DNA from: Streptomyces speibonae
GTDB taxonomy: Bacteria > Actinomycetota > Actinomycetes > Streptomycetales > Streptomycetaceae
DNA: 7,236 bases
Direction: 5' to 3'
NCBI GenBank assembly: GCA_000715605.1
Contig: KL568597.1
Span: 49,315 to 56,550, forward strand
Shown here: piece after piece, positions 1-6,414 of the stretch
How the letters are laid out: each line of letters begins with the position of its first letter
Numbering within the stretch: the first letter of the stretch is position 1
Made by a program: the position numbers and the translations under genes
Notes under the pieces: model-generated
The model's input: the letters and a program-made list of their open reading frames with translations, nothing else
The model's database searches: none
What the model was told of the DNA's origin: nothing

Positions 1-1
1 G

Positions 2-2668
2 GTGCCGGGTGCGGTACCCGCCGACGCACCCCGGGACGACGGTGCCCAGGTGTCCGAGGACCCCGGTGCCACCCCGGCCCCGGAGGCGGAGGCCGCCGTG
101 TCGGAGCCCACCGTCCAGGAGCCCGAGGCGCCCCAGGACGCGACGGCGCCCGGGACCGCCCCGGCGGTGGAGGAGCCCCACGCCGCCGACGTACCGGACG
201 CGGAGAACACCGTGCCGGCCGCCCCGGTGTCCGAGGAGCCCGGTGCCGCCCCGGTGCCGCACGCCGAGGCCTCCGCGCCGGAGCACGCTGCTGCCCACGA
301 CGTACCGGACGCCGGGAACACCGTGCCCGCCGCGGTGCCGGCCGCCCCGGTGTCCGAGGAGCCCCCCGCGCCGGAGCACACCCCCGCCGACGGCCTGCCG
401 CAGGCACCGGACCTCGAGGCCGCCACCGCCGAGCCGGACGCCGCCTCGCCCGGCACCACCCCAGCCGCACCCGCTCCCGCGGCCGAGGCGCCGGACCCGG
501 AGCCGACGCCCGCGCCGGAAGCGGCCCCCGTCGCACCCGAGCCCGTCGCGGCCCCCACCGGTACGGCGGAGAACGCGGCCTCCGACACCCCCGCACCGCA
601 GCCCCCCGCGGCCGACGGCCCCGACACCCCCGGCGCCGGCGCCCACCCGGTCCAGGGCCCCCAGCAGACCTCCGACACCCCGCTCCCCGGCACCGTCCCC
701 CTCGTGCCCGAGCCGGACCAGCCCCTCGGCCGGTTCGTCCCGGTGGACGGCACGGTGCCCACCGGGCCCCGGCTCGCGCCGACCCCGCCGCAGGGCGTGA
801 CCGTCCCCGGGCAGGAGCCCCACGAGGCCGGCGCCGACGCCGTACCGGCCGTGCCCGACCCCGAAACCGCCCAGAGCCCCGACGACCTGGACACCCAGGG
901 CGCCGGTGTGGAGCCGGAGGCGGCACCGCCCGCGGGTCCGGCCGCCCCCGGGTACGCCGACGCCGAGCGCGAGGCCGTGCTGAAGGTGATGCGCGAGCGC
1001 CGGGACATCCGCAACGGCTTCCGCAGCGACCCCATTCCGCACGAGGTGCTGCTGCGCGTCCTGGAGGCCGCCCACACCGCACCCTCCGTCGGCCACTCGC
1101 AGCCCTGGGACTTCGTCGTCATCCGCTCCGCCGAGACCCGGCGCGCGATGCACGAACTGGCCATGCGCCAGCGCGACGCCTACGCCAAGTCCCTCCCCAA
1201 GGGCAGGGCGAAGCAGTTCAAGGAACTGAAGATCGAGGCCATCCTCGACACCTCGGTCAACATCGTCGTCACCGCCGACCCCACCCGCGGCGGACGCCAC
1301 ACCCTCGGACGGCACACCCAGCCCCAGATGGCGCCCTACTCCTCCGCGCTCGCCGTGGAGAACCTCTGGCTCGCCGCCCGCGCCGAGGGCCTCGGCGTCG
1401 GCTGGGTCAGCTTCTTCGACGAGCGCGAGATGGTCCGGGCACTGGAGCTGCCCGAGCACCTGGAGGTCGTCGCCTACCTGTGCGTCGGCTACGTCGACGA
1501 GTTCCCGGCCGAGCCCGAGCTGATGCAGGCCGGCTGGTCCAAGCGCCGCCCGCTGTCCTGGGTCGTGCACGAAGAGACGTACGGCCGTCGCGCCCTGCCC
1601 GGAGAGGACCCCCACGACCTGCTCGCCGAGACCGTCGCCCAGATCCGCCCGCTCGACGCCAAGGCCCTCGGCGAGGCGTGGGAGCGCCAGAAGCGCATGA
1701 CCAAGCCGGCCGGGGCGCTGGGCATGCTGGAGATCATCTCCGCCCAGTTGTCCGGCCTCTCCCGCCAGTGCCCGCCGCCCGTCCCGGAACCCGCGGCCGT
1801 CGCGATCTTCGCCGGCGACCACGGTGTGCACGCCCAGGGCGTCAGCCCCTGGCCGCAGGAGGTCACCGCCCAGATGGTGGCCAACTTCCTCGGCGGCGGA
1901 GCGGTCTGCAACGCCTTCGCCGCCCAGGTGGGCGCCGAGGTCTGCGTCGTCGACGTGGGCGTCTCCTCCGACCTCCCGGCGACCCCCGGACTGCTGCCCC
2001 GCAAGATCCGCGCCGGCACGTCCGACATGACCAACGGCCCCGCGATGACCCGTGAGGAGGCCAAACAGGCCGTCGAGGTCGGCATCGAGACCGCCCGGGA
2101 CCTGGTGGCGGCCGGCAACAAGGCGCTGCTCACCGGCGAGATGGGCATCGCGAACACCACCGCGTCCGCCGCCCTGATCTCCGTCTTCACCGGCGCCGAC
2201 CCGTCCGAGGTCACCGGGCGCGGCACCGGCATCAACGACGAGACCCTCGCCCGCAAGACCGACGTCGTGCGCCGCGCCCTCGAACTCCACCAGCCGGACC
2301 CGGCCGACCCCCTCGGCGTCCTCGCCGCCATCGGCGGCTTCGAGCACGCGGCCATGGTCGGCCTGCTCCTCGGCGGGGCCTCCCTCCGTACGCCGGTGAT
2401 CCTGGACGGCGTCAGCGCCGGCGCCGCCGCGCTGGTGGCCCGGGCCATCGCCCCCGAGGTGCTGGCCGCCTGCATCGCCGGCCACCGCAGCGCGGAGCCC
2501 GGCCATGTCGCCGCCCTCAACAAGCTGGGCCTGCGCCCCCTGGTCGACCTCGACCTCCGCCTCGGTGAGGGCACGGGCGCGCTGCTGGCCCTGCCGCTCG
2601 TGCAGAGCACGGCGCGGGCCATGCACGAGGTGGCGACCTTCGATTCGGCCGGAGTGACCGAGAAGTAG
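2..2668 (+). CDS. cobT: BluB-CobT fusion with long disordered N-terminal region (5' end outside window)
   Basis: This is a probable bifunctional enzyme for the cobalamin lower ligand. The frame is open from the window edge, so the true start may lie upstream. At least 888 residues are visible. Residues 1 to about 316 are low-complexity Pro/Ala/Glu/Asp-rich sequence, probably disordered. Residues about 318-530 match BluB, the flavin-destroying DMB synthase: RRDIRNGF (333-340), APSVGHSQPW (360-369), LGRHTQPQMAPYS (435-447) and GLGVGWVS (463-470). Asp335 and Ser470 fit the essential Asp and Ser known in BluB. Residues about 538-885 match nicotinate-nucleotide:DMB phosphoribosyltransferase: GDHGVHAQGVSPWP (605-618), GEMGIANTT (712-720) and LGEGTGA (854-860), whose Glu856 corresponds to the family's catalytic base. 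The fusion would make DMB and pass it directly to alpha-ribazole phosphate synthesis. Both domains look intact. The domain calls are firm; channelling is inferred. Confidence 0.95.
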   Translation: MPGAVPADAPRDDGAQVSEDPGATPAPEAEAAVSEPTVQEPEAPQDATAPGTAPAVEEPHAADVPDAENTVPAAPVSEEPGAAPVPHAEASAPEHAAAHDVPDAGNTVPAAVPAAPVSEEPPAPEHTPADGLPQAPDLEAATAEPDAASPGTTPAAPAPAAEAPDPEPTPAPEAAPVAPEPVAAPTGTAENAASDTPAPQPPAADGPDTPGAGAHPVQGPQQTSDTPLPGTVPLVPEPDQPLGRFVPVDGTVPTGPRLAPTPPQGVTVPGQEPHEAGADAVPAVPDPETAQSPDDLDTQGAGVEPEAAPPAGPAAPGYADAEREAVLKVMRERRDIRNGFRSDPIPHEVLLRVLEAAHTAPSVGHSQPWDFVVIRSAETRRAMHELAMRQRDAYAKSLPKGRAKQFKELKIEAILDTSVNIVVTADPTRGGRHTLGRHTQPQMAPYSSALAVENLWLAARAEGLGVGWVSFFDEREMVRALELPEHLEVVAYLCVGYVDEFPAEPELMQAGWSKRRPLSWVVHEETYGRRALPGEDPHDLLAETVAQIRPLDAKALGEAWERQKRMTKPAGALGMLEIISAQLSGLSRQCPPPVPEPAAVAIFAGDHGVHAQGVSPWPQEVTAQMVANFLGGGAVCNAFAAQVGAEVCVVDVGVSSDLPATPGLLPRKIRAGTSDMTNGPAMTREEAKQAVEVGIETARDLVAAGNKALLTGEMGIANTTASAALISVFTGADPSEVTGRGTGINDETLARKTDVVRRALELHQPDPADPLGVLAAIGGFEHAAMVGLLLGGASLRTPVILDGVSAGAAALVARAIAPEVLAACIAGHRSAEPGHVAALNKLGLRPLVDLDLRLGEGTGALLALPLVQSTARAMHEVATFDSAGVTEK
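188..241 (+). repeat. Intragenic repeat copy 1 (VPDA.NTVPAAPVSEEP unit)
   Basis: This copy encodes DVPDAENTVPAAPVSEEP. A near-identical unit lies at 299-364, offset by 111 bp (37 codons) and kept in frame. The DNA of the two copies is almost identical, which suggests recent duplication within the low-complexity region. A weaker relative, VSEDPGATPAPEAE, starts near position 50 and resembles the VSEEPGAAPVPHAE that follows this copy. Confidence 0.8.
299..364 (+). repeat. Intragenic repeat copy 2, with a 12-bp internal expansion
   Basis: This copy encodes DVPDAGNTVPAAVPAAPVSEEP, the same unit as at 188-241 with four extra residues from a doubling of the VPAA step. The insertion is a multiple of three, so the frame is kept. 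Both copies are followed by an APEH segment. The pattern fits slippage or unequal exchange in GC-rich coding DNA. Confidence 0.8.
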
Positions 2669-2682
2669 CGCCGGGCCGCGGG

Positions 2683-2712
2683 CGGCCGGTCCGCGGGGCC
2701 GCGGACCGGCCG
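2683..2712 (+). terminator. GC-rich hairpin after the BluB-CobT gene
   Basis: A perfect 13-bp stem pairs 2683-2695 with 2700-2712 around a 4-base GGGC loop, starting 14 bp after the stop codon. No T-run follows, which is common for terminators of GC-rich actinobacteria. It probably ends or attenuates transcription before cysG. It could also just stabilise the 3' end of the mRNA. Confidence 0.65.
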
Positions 2713-2837
2713 GGGTGGGCGTGGGGCGGACACCACACCCACCCCGTCCCCGCACGCGCATAAAATTCCCACGTCAGGCCCGCTCCGAAGCCGCAGCGTG
2801 CCCGCTGACCCATCGCTTCTTTGAGGAGCCTGTCCTG
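2713..2837 (+). promoter_or_regulatory. Promoter/leader region of cysG
   Basis: These 125 bp separate the hairpin from the cysG start. They hold an unusually A/T-rich spot, cataaaatt, at 2759-2767. TAAAAT (2761-2766) matches the -10 consensus TATAAT at five of six bases, but no good -35 element lies 16-18 bp upstream. If it is used, the 5' leader would be about 65 bases. No cobalamin riboswitch B12 box (GCCACTG-like) or its conserved helices were recognised. A separate cysG promoter is plausible but unproven. Confidence 0.4.
2823..2828 (+). promoter_or_regulatory. Ribosome binding site that sets the cysG start
   Basis: GAGGAG lies 9 bases before the ATG at 2838. It is the only good Shine-Dalgarno match near the 5' end of this frame, and so favours this ATG over in-frame starts further upstream (the frame is open from 2715). 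Confidence 0.75.
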
Positions 2838-4070
2838 ATGGCCGAACACCCCGCCTATCCCGTAGGCCTCCGCCTCGCCGGCCGCCGCGTGGTCGTCCTC
2901 GGCGCCGGCCAGGTGGCCCAGCGCCGCCTCCCGGCCCTCATCGCCGCCGGCGCCGACCTCCACGTGGTGTCCCCCGAGGCCACCCCCTCCGTCGAGGCCA
3001 TGGCGGACGCCGGGGAGCTCACCTGGCACCGCCGCCGCTACACCGAGGGCGACCTCGCGGACGCCTGGTACGCCCTCATCGCCACCAGCGACCCTGACGC
3101 CAACACCACCGCGTCCGCCGAGGCGGAGCGCCACCGCGTGTGGTGCGTCCGCTCCGACGACGCCGACGCGGCCACCGCGTGGACCCCCGCCACCGGCACC
3201 AGCGAGGGCGTCACCGTCGCCGTCCTCACCACCCGGGCACGCGGCCGCGACCCCCGCCACACCGCCGCCATCCGCGACGCCGTGGTCGAAGGCCTGCGCG
3301 ACGGCACCCTCGTCGCCCCGCACCACCGCACCCGCACCCCGGGCGTCGCCCTCGTCGGCGGCGGCCCCGGCGACCCCGACCTGATCACCGTGCGCGGCCG
3401 CCGCCTGCTCGCCGAGGCGGACGTCGTCATCGCCGACCGGCTCGGCCCCCGCGACCTGCTCGCCGAACTCCCGCCGCACGTCGAGGTGATCGACGCCGCG
3501 AAGATCCCCTACGGCCGGTTCATGGCCCAGGAGGCCATCAACAACGCGCTGATCGAACGCGCCCGCGAAGGCAAGTCCGTGGTCCGCCTCAAGGGCGGCG
3601 ACCCGTATGTGTTCGGCCGCGGCATGGAGGAGCTCCAGGCACTCGCCGAAGCGGGCATCCCCTGCACCGTCGTCCCCGGCATCTCCAGCTCCATCTCGGT
3701 CCCCGGGGCGGCCGGCATCCCCGTCACCCACCGCGGCGTGGCACACGAGTTCACGGTGGTCAGCGGGCACGTCGCCCCCGACGACGAGCGCTCCCTGGTC
3801 GACTGGCCGTCCCTGGCGAAACTGACCGGCACCCTCGTCGTCCTGATGGGCGTCGACAAGATCGGCCGGATCGCCGAGACCCTGGTGGCCCACGGCAGAT
3901 CCCCCGACACCCCGGTGGCCCTGGTCCAGGAGGGCACCACGGCCGCCCAGCGCCGCGTGGACGCCACGCTCGCCACGGTCGCCGAGACCGTCGTCGCGCG
4001 GGAGGTCAGGCCGCCGGCCGTCATCGTCATCGGCGAGGTCGTCGCCGTGGGCCCGCGTGAGGTGGCCTGA
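2838..4070 (+). CDS. cysG: Siroheme synthase-like fusion: precorrin-2 dehydrogenase / uroporphyrinogen III C-methyltransferase
   Basis: This 410-residue bifunctional enzyme belongs to the tetrapyrrole pathway. The C-terminal domain uses two SAM to turn uroporphyrinogen III into precorrin-2. The N-terminal domain oxidises precorrin-2 with NAD+ to sirohydrochlorin and may also insert iron. The dinucleotide-binding loop is VLGAGQVAQRR (20-30). Asp107, in CVRSDD, aligns with the catalytic Asp of enterobacterial CysG. The methyltransferase begins near 168 with ALVGGGPGDPDLITVRG (171-187), followed by VVRLKGGDPYVFGRG (248-262) and VVPGISS (278-284), all typical of this SAM-binding family. The protein is shorter than enterobacterial CysG (about 457 residues); the loss is in the central helical/dimerisation part between about 130 and 168. 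Precorrin-2 feeds both siroheme and cobalamin, which fits the upstream BluB-CobT gene. It could equally be named cobA. Confidence 0.95.
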   Translation: MAEHPAYPVGLRLAGRRVVVLGAGQVAQRRLPALIAAGADLHVVSPEATPSVEAMADAGELTWHRRRYTEGDLADAWYALIATSDPDANTTASAEAERHRVWCVRSDDADAATAWTPATGTSEGVTVAVLTTRARGRDPRHTAAIRDAVVEGLRDGTLVAPHHRTRTPGVALVGGGPGDPDLITVRGRRLLAEADVVIADRLGPRDLLAELPPHVEVIDAAKIPYGRFMAQEAINNALIERAREGKSVVRLKGGDPYVFGRGMEELQALAEAGIPCTVVPGISSSISVPGAAGIPVTHRGVAHEFTVVSGHVAPDDERSLVDWPSLAKLTGTLVVLMGVDKIGRIAETLVAHGRSPDTPVALVQEGTTAAQRRVDATLATVAETVVAREVRPPAVIVIGEVVAVGPREVA

Positions 4071-4071
4071 C

Positions 4072-4887
4072 ATGGCCGAACCCGTCGTCGTCGACGATCC
4101 CGCCGACCCCCGCCTGCACGACTACACCGGCCTGACCGACGTCGAACTGCGCCGCCGGCGCGAGCCCGCCGAGGGCCTGTTCATCGCCGAGGGCGAGAAG
4201 GTCATCCGCCGGGCCCGGGAAGCCGGCTACGCCATGCGGTCCATGCTGCTGTCGGCGAAGTGGGTCGACGTCATGCGGGACGTCATCGACCGGTCCGAGG
4301 CCCCGGTGTACGTGGTGGAGCCCGCGCTCGCCGAGAAGGTCACCGGCTACCACGTGCACCGCGGCGCGCTCGCCTCCATGCGGCGCACCCCGCTGCCCGG
4401 CGCGTCCGAGGTGCTCCGCACCGCCCGCCGGGTCGTGGTCATGGAGTCCGTCAACGACCACACCAACATCGGTGCGATCTTCCGCTCGGCGGCGGCCCTC
4501 GGCATGGACGCCGTCCTGCTCTCCCCGGACTGCGCGGACCCCCTGTACCGGCGCAGCGTGAAGGTCTCGATGGGCGCGGTCTTCTCCGTGCCGTACGCCC
4601 GGGTGGAAACCTGGCCCCGGGGCCTGGAGACGGTGCGCGAGGCCGGGTTCCGGCTGCTCGCCCTCACGCCCGGTGAGGACGCCAGGGTCCTGGACGAGGT
4701 GGGAGCGCACCGCATGGAGCGGGTCGCCCTGATGCTCGGCGCGGAGGGGAGCGGGCTTTCCGCCCGGGCCCTGGCCGCCGCCGACGAGCGGGTCCGCATC
4801 CCGATGGCGCACGGCGTCGACTCCCTCAACGTGGGAGCCGCCGCCGCGGTCGCCTTCTACGCGGTGACCACGGGGCGTCCGCGGTAG
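4072..4887 (+). CDS. SpoU/TrmH-family RNA 2'-O-methyltransferase
   Basis: This 271-residue SAM-dependent enzyme is predicted to methylate a ribose 2'-OH in rRNA or tRNA. An N-terminal substrate-binding domain (about 12-110, including GLFIAEGEKVIRRA) precedes the knotted SPOUT domain. All three SPOUT motifs are present: NDHTNIGAIFRSAAALG (128-144, with Asn128 and Arg138), MLGAEGSGLS (221-230) and IPMAHGVDSLNVGAAAA (243-259). The RNA target cannot be told from sequence. The ATG at 4072 is preferred: it follows the cysG stop by one base and has a GAGGTGG-like ribosome site at the end of cysG. A GTG at 4057 inside cysG is a less likely start. The spacing suggests translational coupling to cysG, although no functional link is known. 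Confidence 0.93.
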   Translation: MAEPVVVDDPADPRLHDYTGLTDVELRRRREPAEGLFIAEGEKVIRRAREAGYAMRSMLLSAKWVDVMRDVIDRSEAPVYVVEPALAEKVTGYHVHRGALASMRRTPLPGASEVLRTARRVVVMESVNDHTNIGAIFRSAAALGMDAVLLSPDCADPLYRRSVKVSMGAVFSVPYARVETWPRGLETVREAGFRLLALTPGEDARVLDEVGAHRMERVALMLGAEGSGLSARALAAADERVRIPMAHGVDSLNVGAAAAVAFYAVTTGRPR

Positions 4888-4910
4888 CGCTCGGGGCTTC
4901 TCCCGCTACC
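4883..4910. terminator. Inverted repeat carrying both convergent stop codons
   Basis: GGTAGCG (4883-4889) pairs with CGCTACC (4904-4910) around a 14-base loop. A competing inner hairpin pairs CGGGG (4892-4896) with TCCCG (4901-4905), with one G-T pair. The left arm holds the methyltransferase TAG and the right arm holds the kinase TAG read on the other strand. It lies in the only gap between the convergent genes (18 bp), so it may act as a compact two-way terminator. The stem is short and no T-run is present. Confidence 0.45.
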
Positions 4911-6213
4911 CCGGGCCCTGGCAGCCCTGCACCAGGGCGATGCCTGCGGCGACGACCAGCGTCACGACGACGAACACGAACAGCCGCTGCCGCAGCAGCC
5001 GCGGATTGGCCGGCCGCAGGCCGGTCCCCGTCGTCCTGGGGCCCGGGCGACGGGCACCGCTGCCGGACCGGGTGGTGTTCCGGGACGCCGGTGTGGGGCG
5101 CGACCCGTTGCGCGACGGTGTGCCTCCGCGCGGGGCGCCGTCGCGCTCACGCGCGGAGCCGCCGCCTCGCGACGGCGGCACACCGCGGCTCTTGCGTCCG
5201 GGGGACGAACCGTCGTTCCGGGGGGCCGGGCCGCGTCCGCGCGGCGGGGTCTGCTGGCCGTTGTGCCCGCCCGGTCCGGCCGCCCCGCCCTGCCGGCGCT
5301 GTGTCCGTTCCGGGTAGGTGTCCGCGAGGCGCCCCGTGGGCCGGTCCGACTCGGGGGCGCGCGGCGCGGGCGGCCTGACGTCCGCCAGGCCCTGCGCCTC
5401 CCGCGCGGCGATCTCCTTGAGCCGCAGCGAGAGTTGCAGCGTGCTGGGCCGCTCCTCGGGGGCCTTGGCCAGGCACGCGCGGACGAGCGGGGCGAGCGCG
5501 TCCGGGACGCCGTGCAGCTGGGCCTCCTCGTGCACCACGCGGTACAGCATCACCTCGGAACTGCCGTGCCCGAAGGGGGAGTCGCCCATCGACGCGTACG
5601 CGAGCGTGGCACCCAGGGAGAAGACGTCCGTGGCCGGGGTGACCGCCGCCCCGCGCACCTGCTCGGGGGCGAGGAAGCCGGGCGAGCCCACCGCCGTACC
5701 GACGTGCGTGAGTGTCGAGGCGCCCGTCGCCCAGGCGATGCCGAAGTCGATGATCCGCGGCCCCTTCGGGGACAGCAGGATGTTGGACGGCTTGAGGTCG
5801 CGGTGCACCACGCCGGCCTCGTGCACGGCGACCAGTCCCTCGGACAGGGCCGCGCCGACGGCGGCGACCTCGGCCGCGCCGAGCGGACCCTCCTCGGCGA
5901 CCTTGTCGTGCAGCGACGGGCCGGGAACGTACTGCGTGGCGAACCAGGGCCGGTCCGCGTCGAGGTCGGCGGCTACCAGCCGGGCCGTGCAGCCGCCGCG
6001 GATGCGCCGGGCCGCCGAGACCTCGCGCGCGAAACGTGAGCGGAACTCCTGGTCCTCCGCCAGGTCGGGCCGGATGACCTTCAGCGCGACCCGCTGCCCC
6101 TTCTTGTCGGAGCCCAGGTAGACCACGCCCATCCCGCCCGCGCCGAGCCGTCGGTGAAGCCTGAAAGAGCCGACGACGCGCGGGTCCTCGCGCCTCAGGC
6201 GCATCATCGCCAT
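4906..6213 (-). CDS. Membrane-anchored Hanks-type Ser/Thr protein kinase
   Basis: This 435-residue kinase is predicted to phosphorylate Ser/Thr on cytoplasmic proteins. The catalytic domain covers about 14-270: Gly loop LGAGGMGVVYLG (23-34), ATP-binding Lys45, Glu64 of the C helix, HRDLKPSN (137-144) with catalytic Asp139, DFG (156-158), APE (182-184) and Arg255. All key residues are present, and the activation loop has several Thr/Ser. Residues about 277-407 form a basic Gly/Arg/Ser/Pro linker. One membrane helix (LFVFVVVTLVVAAGIALV, 411-428) is followed by only seven residues, so there is no PASTA or other outer sensor. The start at 6213 is chosen because GGGGA stands five bases before it; an ATG at 6219 touches that site. 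The promoter region is shared divergently with the 91-residue gene. The kinase call is firm; substrate and signal are unknown. Confidence 0.95.
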   Translation of the reverse strand: MAMMRLRREDPRVVGSFRLHRRLGAGGMGVVYLGSDKKGQRVALKVIRPDLAEDQEFRSRFAREVSAARRIRGGCTARLVAADLDADRPWFATQYVPGPSLHDKVAEEGPLGAAEVAAVGAALSEGLVAVHEAGVVHRDLKPSNILLSPKGPRIIDFGIAWATGASTLTHVGTAVGSPGFLAPEQVRGAAVTPATDVFSLGATLAYASMGDSPFGHGSSEVMLYRVVHEEAQLHGVPDALAPLVRACLAKAPEERPSTLQLSLRLKEIAAREAQGLADVRPPAPRAPESDRPTGRLADTYPERTQRRQGGAAGPGGHNGQQTPPRGRGPAPRNDGSSPGRKSRGVPPSRGGGSARERDGAPRGGTPSRNGSRPTPASRNTTRSGSGARRPGPRTTGTGLRPANPRLLRQRLFVFVVVTLVVAAGIALVQGCQGPG

Positions 6214-6218
6214 GTTCA

Positions 6219-6223
6219 TCCCC
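6219..6223 (-). promoter_or_regulatory. Ribosome binding site that decides the kinase start
   Basis: Read on the - strand, GGGGA ends five bases before the ATG at 6213. It overlaps the alternative ATG at 6219, which would leave that codon without proper spacing. Two more in-frame ATGs follow at 6207 and 6204, so the N-terminus could differ by a few residues. Confidence 0.55.
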
Positions 6224-6414
6224 GCTGCCCGGTCCTGTGACGTGCCACAGCTTACGTTTCCACGGCGGCCCGTGCGCAGAGGCCGCGCCCTCTCGAACCG
6301 ATGGATTGTCAGTGGTGGGTGGGAGACTTGAAGGGTGGTCAGGGAGCGTGCGGGCAGGCCGGGTTCGCGCGGCTGATGATCCCAACCACCCGACACCGTA
6401 GGGGGATTGATCGC
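6220..6414. promoter_or_regulatory. Divergent control region between the kinase and the 91-residue gene
   Basis: These 195 bp must hold the start signals for two genes reading apart. The region is less GC-rich than its surroundings. On the + strand TTGTCA (6305-6310) resembles a -35 box, but the hexamer 17 bp downstream (TTGAAG, 6328-6333) is a poor -10. On the - strand GGAAAC (near 6255-6260) recalls the -35 of extracytoplasmic-function sigma promoters, but a -10 at standard spacing is unclear. A small hairpin pairs AGAGG (6278-6282) with CCTCT (6289-6293). An open + frame from 6301 runs through here, but its third positions lack the usual G/C bias, so it is not called coding. Confidence 0.45.
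6400..6406 (+). promoter_or_regulatory. Ribosome binding site of the 91-residue gene
   Basis: AGGGGGA stands eight bases before the GTG at 6415. This supports the GTG rather than the in-frame ATGs at 6301 or 6376, which have no comparable site. Confidence 0.7.

Larger units (their letters stand above)
2..949 (+). other. Low-complexity Pro/Ala/Glu-rich N-terminal region of the BluB-CobT protein
   Basis: About 316 codons encode almost only Pro, Ala, Glu, Asp, Val, Gly and Thr, with very few aromatic or long aliphatic residues and hardly any Lys or Arg. This predicts an acidic, extended, unfolded segment. No signal peptide or membrane helix is visible. It keeps the same frame and GC-rich third positions as the enzyme domains, so it appears to be translated. 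Neither BluB nor CobT needs such a segment. Possible roles are a tether, a spacer or a crowding-sensitive assembly region; none can be shown here. Confidence 0.8.

Noticed and set aside
9..800. Second + frame (263 codons) over the disordered region
   Set aside because: Almost only Arg and Pro, as expected from shifting the frame of Pro/Ala/Glu codons. The main frame continues directly into BluB and CobT.
2..949. Cell-wall or secreted Pro-rich protein fused by misassembly
   Set aside because: No signal peptide, lipobox or wall-binding motif is visible, and frame and codon bias run unbroken into BluB. The upstream end is outside the window, so this cannot be fully excluded.
1489..2772. Long - strand open frame (427 codons) opposite CobT
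   Set aside because: It mirrors a clear CobT domain, has no recognisable motifs and a composition of Arg/Ser/Ala/Pro typical of antisense frames in GC-rich genes.
2669..2837. Cobalamin riboswitch before cysG
   Set aside because: No B12 box or characteristic helices recognised. The only strong fold is a simple 13-bp hairpin placed right after the upstream stop.
2517..4073. Long - strand open frame (518 codons) opposite cysG
   Set aside because: Gly/Asp/His/Ala-rich shadow of cysG, with no domain and no ribosome site. The + strand frame carries all family motifs.
4027..4812. - strand open frame opposite the methyltransferase
   Set aside because: Composition is that of a reverse-frame shadow, and the + strand frame has the three SPOUT motifs.
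5147..6385. Second - strand frame (412 codons) across the kinase gene
   Set aside because: Overlaps the kinase frame that holds every catalytic motif. Its Gly/Arg-rich product has none.
6301..6414. Longer N-terminus for the 91-residue protein (ATG at 6301)
   Set aside because: Codons here lack the G/C third-position bias, no ribosome site precedes 6301, and a good one precedes the GTG at 6415.
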